DNA of 64,000 nucleotides from Cenococcum geophilum 1.58 (Eukaryota > Ascomycota > Dothideomycetes > Gloniales > Gloniaceae). Position numbers and translations under genes: made by a program. The DNA is taken from positions 3,795,222-3,859,221 of the forward strand of contig KV748179.1 of assembly GCA_001692895.1 (NCBI GenBank), given 5' to 3'. The notes beneath the pieces are model-generated. The model did no database searches. It saw nothing but the letters and a program-made list of their open reading frames with translations, and had not been told where the DNA came from. Of the stretch, positions 54,529-64,000 are shown one piece after another; the stretch's first letter is position 1; each line of letters opens with the position of its first letter.

Positions 54529-57500
54529 ATGGCTTTTTCTTTTACAAATGCTACACAAGCTGGAGGTCCAAACACGAGCGCTCAAATCCAAGAAGCACTT
54601 CCACTCCAAGTAGTTTTCACGGAGGTATATACTCCTTTTTGGACCTCTGTCGCAAACATTTTGCTAACAACATTACCCAGGCCCTTGGATTTTCTAGTTT
54701 AAGCGGCGACAAAAAACTGAGATTGCTTCCTTCCCCATGGCCAAACAATTCCCTACCTCCCTCTACATCCTCTCTTTTGAGTGTCGCCCCAAAGAAAGGA
54801 CTGGTAGCTGCGGCGTCGCCGGACATGCTCGTCATAGCAACTATGGAATCCGTGCGGCAAACTCTCACTGGTTCTGGCGCAGAACATGATGGAATAAAAG
54901 AATTTACGCCGCAACTTAAAATACGAGTACCGAGACTCTCACATGTTGCTTTTTCAAGCAACGAAAACTTCCTGGTTATCATTGCTGAGATCGGTGGCGG
55001 GCTAGCTGTTTACAATGTCCAGTCTCTTTTACAAAACAAAACTGACCGACCGTTTGAGATTGGGACCAATGGGGTTTCTGTGCGTGGTCTCATTCCAAAT
55101 CCAAACCCGGAATACGAGGAGTTGTTTTCAATAATTCTTGCCGGAGGGAAATTACTGCTGGCGGAGCTGAAAGAGCAGAAGCTTATAAATGGGCCGAACG
55201 GGCAACCGGTGCTTAAAGAAGGTGTGAGTTGCGTGTCTTGGAGCCTCAGAGGAAAACAGCTTGTGGCAGGGTTGGCCGATGGAACAGCTTTCCAGATCAA
55301 ACCAACTGGAGAAGGTGTTGCTGCTATACCTCGGCCTCCTAGGGTTGGGACTGATACGCATGGTATGCATTTATAAATATATTCCTAGGGGTTAATACTA
55401 ACTCTGATTAGTATCTTCCATATACTGGCTTGCTAACGATGAATTTCTGGTTGTACATTGCCCAAACAATCCTCCTACTCCTCCGCCAGGAGACGAGCGG
55501 CCGGATTTTCCAGAGTTGGCATATCATCTTATTCAGGCTAACAAAGAGCGGACGGGCTTCACGTTCTCTAAATTTGAAGATCCTTGTCCTCTAATGGATA
55601 GTGTTCGCGCGTTTCCTCCTCAGAATTTTATCTTACGTCTTAGGAAATGGGCACCTGCTTTGGAGGATATGCTTATTATTGCATCCACAGGTAGTTCCGA
55701 GATTGGTTTGGTTACAAATTCGGACGTCCCTCTTGCTCAGGACGCGCCGGTTAAGACTTACACAAATACAAACCTGGCTATTGACTCCCGGCGGGCACAG
55801 TTGCCCACAAGTAGTTCCACTGGAGACGAGATGAATGACATCATAGCCGATCCATCAGCTATCGGCTTAGCACTCGACTTGTCTAGCAAGGAGAAAGTGC
55901 TCCGTCCTGTTCCTATGGAAGAGGAAATCACTGAATCACCTACCCCTCTTCCAGCATTGTACGTTCTAAATAATGAAGGTCTTCTTTGCGCATGGTGGAT
56001 TGTCTATAACGAGTCGGTAAAACAGGGGACTGGATATCCTGGTCTTATTGCACTTGATGAAGCACAATCAGTGCCGCCTGCGCCTGCTCCATCGCAACCG
56101 ATGTCGATGAATGCAGGTGCAGCTTTTGGTTCTTCGGGGTTCCCTACCGGGGGAGCTATGTTCGGCAAGTCGACATTTGGAGCTTCAACACCCCTTGGTG
56201 GTTCAACGGGTCCCCCTGCTTTCGGCAAATCGACATTTGGAGCTTCTACCCCACTCAGCGGTTCACCAGCGGCGCCTGCTTTTGGCTCGACAGGAGGTAT
56301 CGGAAATCGTGCCTCACCATGGGCAACAGCAGGATCAACTCCGCTGAAATCCTCCTCGCAACCTCAGCAAAGCCCCTTTTCTAACCTTGGTGGAGCCTCA
56401 GGATTTTCAAAGTTTGCCGCCGGCAACAACGCGGCTGCATCGCCTCTATCAAGCTTTGGGGGTGGCGGTAGTGCCTTAGGAGGTTCTGGATTCGCTGCAC
56501 TTGGACAACAAAAACCTGCTCAGCCTGCATTCGCCAGCAGTTCCACCCCAAGCTTTGGTGGCATGAGCACCGAGCCAAGTTTTGGGTCTACGGTCACTGT
56601 TGAATCTAGCTTAGGAGGAGGATCAACACTCCCTTCTTGGGCTAATACTCCGGCACAGCCTGCGGGATCGTTGTTCGGGCAGCAGTCCTCTTTTGCATCA
56701 ACTAAGGAGTCCGATATGGGAGATGCAGACGACGATGCTCAGGATAGGGAACGATCTGAAGTTACACCTACCCCGCAGGTGCCACAGAACCAGCCAAAGG
56801 GCCTTTTTGGCATAAGCTCTAGCGGCTTTAAAATTGAATCTACATTTAGAGGTGATGGGACGGCCAAGGATGACTTACCAAAACCCACAGCCCCGTCCAG
56901 CCTTTCTCTTTTCGGTGAAGGGTTTGGCAAAGCCCTTGGAGAAGCGAAGCTAGCAGAACCTATCACTCCAATCAAGAAAGAACCGGGAACTGAAAATCAA
57001 CCCAGTTTGGGGGACATATCGACTACGCCTGCTGCTCCACTAGAATCAAATGGGCCTAAAGAGCCTGCTACTTGGAAATCCCCAGGCATTGCGAATACCA
57101 CTACAGCTACTAAACCTCCTGCAAGTGGGCTAGAGAAAGAGCCACCAAAGCCAGCGTCTCCACCACCTGCAGAATTCCCTGTTATTGAGGAACCACCTGC
57201 GCCTCTTCCTCCAGATCCGATGATATTCAAGCCTACTAAGAACACAGAGGATGAGTTGCCACCACTCGCTGGAAGTCCCGCTATTCAAGTTGAGGCACCG
57301 TCTTCGATACCATCGTCACCAGCCCCTTCAAGTGACCATGATGCGGGAGAAATATCGGTTGAGGAGCAAGAAGATGACGAAGAAGAGCTATCTCCATCGG
57401 ACGCAGTCCGTAGGCCTACGGCTCAACCAACGTGGTCATTTTCGAATAGTTTGGCCGCCGATCAGATATCTCATCGAGTTCCGCCTCAAGCTCCTACCCC

Positions 57501-58929
57501 TCCTACGAAGTCTGCCAGTTCCTCTCGATCCCGGAATCAATCTAGGAGCCCCTCGCGGTCGCCTGTTCGGCCATCCTTGTTCCAGCAATCTTCCACCCCA
57601 GCAGGCTTCCCCAAGGCAGTACCTATTTTCCCACCTCCATCACGAATTCAAGATTCCCTTCGTTCTCCAAGCCCTGTCCGCTCGGCTTCCAAATCTACTC
57701 TTACTCCTCAACGACCACACATCGTACCGGCTTCTACGAAACCTACCGTACCACCATCTCTGCCTAAAGCTCCTACACCCCCTGCAGAGGTCTCTGATCT
57801 TTCAGATGATGAGGATGAGAAGATTCGCCAAGAGCTCCAGAGCAAGGTTGTCCCGAGTCGACACCTCGACCCTTTCCTCGCACACCAAGACTACACTGGA
57901 ACCGTTACTAAACCTGGAATCCCTGGTCAAATCGAGCGTGTATACCGTGACATAAACAGTATGGTAGACACGCTAGGCATTAACGCACGCTCGCTTGCAG
58001 CATTTATAAAGTTCCACACTGAGCCCCAGCATGCGTCTGAGCGCACTCGTGAAGACCTAGAAGAAGTATTAGATAAGGGCGAGGATGGCGACTGGGATGA
58101 GGACTGGTGTCTGGTCGAGCTCGAAGATCTCATGGTGTTGGAACACGAACTCGAGCAGTCGTTGGATACTGGGAGGGTATCTGCTGTACATGATAAGCTC
58201 CTTCAGCTTTCAGCACTCCAGCGCGATGTTGCGAAATTGAGAGTTAGGACCGTGGACATAAGGCAACAGATTCAGGCGCGCTCGGATCCGGAGAAACTGG
58301 AGATGTTACGGATGCAGCCGTTACCCCCGGAGCAAGCGGAGCAGCAGCGCGCTCTTCGGGCGTCTTTCGCAGCCCTGATGAAGAATCTGAGTGATACGGA
58401 GGAAGCTGTAGTATTGCTAAAGACTCGTCTCGCGAGTACGGGAGACAAAACGAAGGGGAAGCAGGTTCCTACCGTTGAAGCTGTCGCGAACACAATTTTG
58501 AAAATGACGAGCATGATTGAGAAGAAGAGTGGTGACATTGATGTTCTGGAAACGCAGATGCGAAAATTGAGAATGGGTTCGGAGGCTTCAATGCTACGAA
58601 GTTCCAGGGCCGGCACGCCAGCTAGAGATAATGGCGCATTCACTACACCGCCGACGTCGCGAGGCAGGATGACTGCATCAATGAGGTCGGATACGGAGGA
58701 TAGTAGCCCTGGAAAGACATTTGGACTTTTCTACACCCCTGATGGCACGCCGACTCGTGGTCCGAACGTGTGGTCTGGTTCGGTTGTGAAGGCTGCGGGC
58801 GTCGGTGAGCTGGACGAGGAGGAACTCGAGATATATAAGGAAAAAGCGGCCAAGAGGAAGGTCCTCACGGATCGCTTGGCTGCGGCGCTATTAGCTCGTG
58901 GTACGAGGGTCACGACGGTTAGTAATTAG
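54529..58929 (+). CDS. NUP159: Nucleoporin Nup159 (Nup214-like)
   Basis: Nup159 sits on the cytoplasmic face of the nuclear pore and docks the DEAD-box helicase Dbp5 for mRNA export. Exons: 54529-54624, 54681-55362, 55412-58929; introns of 56 nt (GCTAACAAC branch) and 49 nt (ATACTAACTC branch). The product is 1,431 residues. Residues 1 to about 450 form the beta-propeller (LKIRVPRLSHVAFSSNENFL, SSIYWLANDEFLVVHC). About 490-700 is an FG-repeat region with repeated FGKSTFGASTPL and SSFG motifs. A Pro/Ser-rich acidic segment follows. About 1080-1400 is the coiled-coil tail expected to join the Nup82 complex (FIKFHTEPQHASERTREDLE and onwards). No breaks seen. Confidence 0.92.
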
Positions 58930-60829
58930 CAGGGGATCAAAATGTATGATAAGCGATGGGCGTTGAATACTAATGCTGGTCGGGTGAAGTATTATTAGCG
59001 CGAATGCATCGTTGGCTGTTGGCTAGGTAGAAATATGTAGATGCTCAGGAAATTGGCTACAATAAAATGCCGGAGACGGGATCAAGTAGTGTTCCTTTCA
59101 TTTAATATCATACAGTGAAACCCCAAGAACTTAACCCATTCTACAATCCCTAAAGGTGCTCTGTCCTGGTTCTATGACTGGTCAGGATTCGTCCTGCTTC
59201 AACTATGGGAAATTACCTCACTCTCGTGTATTTTAAACCAGTTCTACTACTTCGTCAGAGCAGTCCCTGCCGAGTCTCCTTTTCATACTTAGCTCTAGCA
59301 TATTTCATTCTGTCTCACCGCTTCCCTAGTAACCCACCGGGGTATTTTTAATCACTTTTCCCCTATCTTCTCCTTATGCATTTCCTTGCATAATTTGCGA
59401 TGATCGGTGGTTCTTTAGCTTCTCTCCTAATCATATAAGAGAAGACTTGCGCTCTCGCGGCTTAACCAAAATACCCTGGCAATGTGCAACACACAAGCCG
59501 AAGCCACCCGAAAAGAGTAGTCTTATAGCAGCCTCAATATAAAAGCCCGCTCTGGCCCGCTCTTATAGGGTTATTATTATCCCATCCTCTTCTAGCCGAT
59601 GACACTCATTCCGACGCTTTTCATACACCCATAGGTCGACCGTGGTTCATTGCTTGCCGCGAAAATGATATGTTTCAAGAGTACTCTGCCTTCTAAGACT
59701 AGGTCTACTCAGATACTCTTCACAGCAAAAGACGAACTTCCCAAAACGTTCGCGTTTCAAAAGCAAGCATCACAGATTTCCTTGATAAAACAAGAAATTC
59801 TCCGATGTGTATGACTTACTTGCCCCGTTATCAGAAGGCCGTGCGAGTACTTGCGTTAGTTTTGCGACAAGATTGAATCTGGAATAAGTCAACCCATCGG
59901 CGTGCATATTGGCTATACTCTAAACAATATAGGCATATAAATTGCATATCAAGCTCGCCATCTCGCTTTATTGATGCATAATATCGTGCTGGGAAAACAG
60001 AGACGACGGGTGTTGTTTCGTAATGATAATCATCAGCTCATCACTTGACCGAAAAGATTCATGTAGACCACCACCATATGCCGGAAATTCAGATCGACCG
60101 GTGTTTTACTTGTCCCGCCAACATTAATACATCCTGCTTGCTAAAGCCTCTTAAACTGTCTAGAGACTTGGGTCTAGGTTAGATGAATAATGTAACCGTA
60201 ACTGTGGAACGATGGAAAAGAAAAAGAAAATAGAGAATTTTCTTGGGCTCCTAAGAATATGTGGCGTTTCTAAATCGTGTTTTGCTATTCAGCGCTTGAT
60301 ACTCTCATGCAATGACACACAACAGAATCCAAAGCCAGTGGAGGAACGTAACGCGGAAGGTTTACTTTATATAACTTCGTCAATATAGAGATAATACCGA
60401 ATAAGTGTGTGATATAGATTATGAAATGATGCACTCCTGCTTCAGCAGCGAAACTGACAGATAAGCCCAAGAATAGATAGCAGAAACTAAAATAGAAGGT
60501 TATTCTATTCTACAGGACGGGAGAAGCCCGGCAGGAAGGGAAGTGGACGGGAGAGAGCAAGACTCCATTTATTTAGCGTGTCAGCCACGCGGAAATCCTT
60601 GACCGTCTGGGCGGGAGATCGGCGTCGCGGTTGGGCTGGCCAATTACGGCACAACACCGGAATCTGATTCTATAGTTGGTGTATGCAGGTCCGCCTTATT
60701 CTCGAGCGCTCGAGGGCTAGTCAAGACGTGACAAGACAAGATTCCCACTTCGTTCAAACTTCCAAACTACTATCATCTTTTTTTTTACCGAGCCATGTAG
60801 TCTGCTTCCTCCTTCACCCGTCAGCCATC
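58930..60829. other. 1.9-kb intergenic region, no gene recognised
   Basis: This lies between the 3' end of NUP159 and the start of UBP8. All frames are short and without domains; I saw no tRNA or snRNA signature and no terminal-repeat element. The last 150 bp has the T-rich tract (CATCTTTTTTTTTACCGAG) and CT-rich sequence typical of fungal promoters in front of UBP8. An unannotated ncRNA cannot be excluded. Confidence 0.4.
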
Positions 60830-62684
60830 ATGGACACCATTACCGTCACGCCGAAGACAGCGCCAACGCTGGCCTCGCCCAAGGTGACCAAGAACACCAA
60901 GCCTTCTGTGGGAATATCTAGCGCTGTTTCGGTGGTTGAGTTCGGCTGCGGTAATTTCCCCAGAGCATGAGCGTGTATCCCAATACTGATAGGCACATGT
61001 AGAGCACATCCGGCAGCTCTTCGAGAATGCCAGCAAGAAAAACGCAACCACAAACTATACTCAACTCCTACAAACTATACACGAGAAACCCAGCATAATA
61101 GCTCAGACCCATAGATCCACCCCTAACGGCGACGGCCGGTCCATCGTTTCACTACGACCACTATACTTGTGCTTACAATGTCCAAATGTTATGACTGAGG
61201 AGGTTCGAGATCGGCATTTTGATGCAAAAGGGCACGCGTTCTGTACGTACATAGGAACACCGTGCGATTATGAACTGACATTGGAATCAGCCGTGGAGTC
61301 ACGAGAGGGCTACCTATACTGCCAGGGCTGCAACGACTATGTATATGACCCTATATTAGAGAACATCCGGCTTCAGAAAGGTCAGTATCATCTTTTGCCC
61401 TGAATTACATGGCTGAGCTAATTTGATTTGAATTACAGGTAAGAAGCGGAAACACGACGAGATCAATAATCCTGAAGACCAAAAACTCATTTGGACAAAC
61501 GCCTCTTTCGTCCCCTGTCGAGCAATTGGCCTACGAGGCCTTTACAATATGGGTCAGACTTGTTTCATGAGTGTCATCCTGCAAACACTAATTCACAACC
61601 CATTCATACGGAATTTCTACCTGGCGGAGGGACATAGGCCGGCAGACTGCGAAAAGGAGGCTTGTGTGAGTTGTGCTATGGATGAGATATTTATCGAGTT
61701 CCACTCGGTAGAAAAGACGGAAGGCTTTGGCGCAGTGAGTATGCTGCTCGGGAGTTGGATGGCCGCACAGGTATAGTCCCCGAATACTCATCCGCGGAGC
61801 GTCCTATATTTACTGAACCACCTCCCAGGCCCTTGCAGGCTACCAGCAACAAGATGCTCATGAATACATGCAATTTGTCCTAAATACCCTCCACCTTGAA
61901 AACGGCGGCTCCTCTTCCGACTCAAATTCGTCCGACTGCAATTGCATAATTCACCAAACCTTCTACGGAAAGCTTCAGAGCACCGTTACATGCGATAAGT
62001 GCCGCAATGTCACAACAGCACTTGACCCTGTTATGGACCTCAGCCTCGACTTGCGAAGTCAAGCAAAGAAACGGAAACTGGACGGGGAAGCTGCGAAGGA
62101 TGCAGTGATTGATCTACGAGACTGCTTAGAGCGGTTCACGGCTCGCGAGAAGCTGGCAGCAGCAGAGTATACTTGTCAGAATTGCGATAGCACGCAGCAG
62201 AATGCGACAAAGCAACTAAGCATTAAGAGGCTACCGCCCGTGCTGCCCATTCATCTAAAGGTAAAATCTTTGGCTCTATATCCTCTCCTCCAAACCGTTC
62301 GACAGCACTAACGCTTCCCAGCGCTTTGAGCACTCTAAATCCTCCTCCTCCAAACTTGAAACTAAAATCAAGTTCTCAATCCGACTAGACCTATACCCAT
62401 ACACCACCCAATACAAAACCTCAAATTCGCAAAGCTCTAAATCCTCGGCCGCCATAAAGTCGAACTATAACATCAACTCCCCCGCCAACTCCCTCACCTA
62501 CGAACTCTCTTCGGTCATCGTACACAAAGGCAAAATCGACTCAGGCCACTACGTCTCATACTCGCGCGAAGGCAACGACTGGTTCCTGTTCGACGACAGC
62601 AAAGTCGTGCTAGTCAGTGAGGCCGAGGTGCTAGACGCGAATGCCTACTTGCTATTTTACACGGTTGGGAGTTTGGAAGTGTGA
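60830..62684 (+). CDS. UBP8: SAGA deubiquitinase Ubp8
   Basis: Ubp8 removes ubiquitin from histone H2B as catalytic subunit of the SAGA DUB module. Five exons: 60830-60950, 61003-61380, 61439-61770, 61829-62260, 62322-62684; introns of 52, 58, 58, 58 and 61 nt cannot all be listed as five, there being four: 52, 58, 58 and 61 nt. Phases close to 541 residues. The N-terminal ZnF-UBP is seen as YLCLQCPNVMTEEVRDRHF, GHAFCTYIG and LYCQGCNDYVYD. The USP catalytic core has the Cys box GLRGLYNMGQTCFMSVILQT, GYQQQDAHEYMQFVLNTLHL, a zinc site (CDKC and CQNC pairs) and the His box GKIDSGHYVSYSREG with YLLFYT near the end. Length and order match the family; it is probably complete. Confidence 0.95.
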
Positions 62685-63316
62685 TAACCAACACCAGAGG
62701 GCCGGAATCTAGAGTTCCTTGTATAATCTGCTGTTATGAGCGTGTATCGCGAGCAGGTGGCATAGCGGGGAATGTTGCGGGCGAAGTGGCATTTCCGGGT
62801 CGGCGTTTGTTTTTGCGTGCATCTGAGGGGGTAACCCTCATAATCTGAGTTCCTAGCATGGCGTAAGCGGATTTAGGTGGGCGGACTTTTGTCTAATTGG
62901 ATTTGGCGTGTTATGGCATGTGGTTTTCTTTTGCGTGCGCCTGATCTTTTGATGTGTTTTCTCTCCACTGTATTTGCGTGTGTTCGTATACATAAACAAC
63001 CGTGGGAGCGGGAGGACGGTTGACCCCTTTTAGGGATTTTTGTTTGGTTTATCAACAGGTTATTAATACACGGCTGAGATGATCTAGCCACCTCTACTAA
63101 TGACTCCGTTCGGCTGTTGGTTCGCGCGCTGATGAAACTTTAATGACTGAACTGCTCTTGGCAAACCTTATATCAAGCGCGGGTATTCTACAAATATGCA
63201 TGTCTTTTGCATTTGTATGTACAAGACGAGAGGTACAATATGAGACTTCCAGAATTTCTCGCAGCTGAGTTTTACACAGGGAATATAGTTGGTAACAAGG
63301 CAACAGCGCAAAAAAA
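62685..63316. other. Convergent 3' region of UBP8 and NDUFA9
   Basis: No gene recognised in 632 bp. Minus-strand frames at 62873-63091 and 63097-63390 lack domains, and the second overlaps the NDUFA9 last exon in another frame. Confidence 0.45.
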
Positions 63317-64000
63317 TCATTGGTCGTCGATGACGTGGAGGTACTTCTTCTCTTCCCGTCTCTCGCGCTTAGTCTGTGGAGGAAGGTCATAGAAGGCCGA
63401 GCTACGGTAGCCTTTCTACAAAAGAATTAACGTTGGCGAAGGGATAGTGAGACTCAACGGAAAGGAGAGACGCATACCAGGTATTCGTACGTTAGATTCT
63501 TCAACTCTGCAGGCTCGATATCAAGATCCTTGAACGTCTTCGCAGTTGGGTCAATTGTCTGGTCAATGAATTCACGTTCCACTTGGTCGGCCGACGTTAT
63601 TGGCCACCACAGAGCACGGTTGATGATCTTGGCTGTGGGTTTCCATATGCGTTTCGGGATGTTGATATGCCGCCTGTGCTTGATAATTTCACGGTCTACC
63701 AGCTCAGCAATCTCGGCCATAGAGTAGTTAGTTGGGCCATACAGCTCAAAGGTTTCTGAGGCTGTGTTGTCATCGTGGAGCATCTGTTCGAGGGCCATCC
63801 CGACATCGATTGCGTGAACTGGCCAGAATCGCTCTTGCATCCAGTTTGACGTAATGAAGTTCCCCCGGCCTGCTAGCACATTGAGAAGGCGATCTTCGAA
63901 GCCAAACATTGGTGCTGGTCGAACGATTGTAGTTTCGGGGTAGATGGTTCGCACAACATCCTCGCCATACGCCTGTTGAAGATTGGTTAAGCGAAGTCGC
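63317..64000 (-). CDS. NDUFA9: Complex I NDUFA9-type (40-kDa) subunit, 5' part outside window
   Basis: This is a mitochondrial NADH:ubiquinone oxidoreductase accessory subunit with an atypical SDR fold. The last exon is 63415-63317 (KGYRSSAFYDLPPQTKRERR ... VIDDQ and stop), preceded by a 62-nt intron 63477-63416 (GTATGC ... TGTAG) in phase 0. The exon before it runs from 63478 up to about 63972, where a TTAAC branch and CAACAG look like an acceptor; or the exon continues past the window end. Landmarks: FPETTIVRPAP-type YPETTIVRPAPMFGFEDRLL, QERFWPVHAIDVGMALEQML, TFELYGPTNYSMAEIAELV. The N-terminal Rossmann half and the targeting peptide are not in the window. Confidence 0.92.

Overview
The window is nuclear DNA of a filamentous ascomycete (Pezizomycotina; Leotiomycetes is my best guess, not proven). 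The grounds are very short introns (46-110 nt) with GTRNGY donors and CTRAY-like branch sites, fungal-specific orthologues (ApsB/Mto1, Grc3, Rpa34, Gup1, Nup159, Ubp8), a fungal NLR-type gene, and a 21-kb AT-rich block with the stigmata of RIP (Gln codons turned into TAG/TAA).

Layout. 1-18.5 kb is mostly ordinary genic DNA: GRC3 (-, cut by the window edge), RPA34 (+), the spindle-pole-body protein ApsB (+), two unassigned coiled-coil genes (+), a 634-bp inverted-repeat element, and thymidylate synthase (+). 18.9-27.0 kb holds the most unusual locus: a patatin phospholipase, a NACHT NTPase and a complete VIP1/PPIP5K (inositol-pyrophosphate kinase plus phosphatase-like domain) joined in one reading direction and frame. 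It is now broken by a hAT-like non-autonomous transposon with a perfect 8-bp target duplication and by one in-frame TAG. 27.5-48.7 kb is a sharply bounded, RIP-mutated AT-rich island holding a relic of an unknown gene with in-frame tandem repeats (- strand), an SNF2-type helicase relic (- strand), a Plavaka (CMC) DNA-transposase relic (+ strand) and many minisatellites. A 54-bp direct repeat lies near both edges. 48.7-64 kb is dense housekeeping sequence: GUP1 (-), ARP4 (+), 20S proteasome beta-2 PUP1 (-), NUP159 (+), UBP8 (+) and complex I NDUFA9 (-, cut by the window edge).

Shared biology. GRC3 and RPA34 are divergent from a 313-bp promoter and both serve ribosome synthesis (ITS2 processing and RNA polymerase I). 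GUP1/ARP4 and PUP1/NUP159 are also divergent pairs. ARP4 (NuA4/SWR1/INO80) and UBP8 (SAGA) are both chromatin regulators but have separate promoters. Gene models were assembled by eye from frames and splice signals; unless noted, phases close exactly. No tRNA, rRNA or CRISPR array was recognised. A few N bases (19,941 and 38,686-38,742) mark unresolved assembly.
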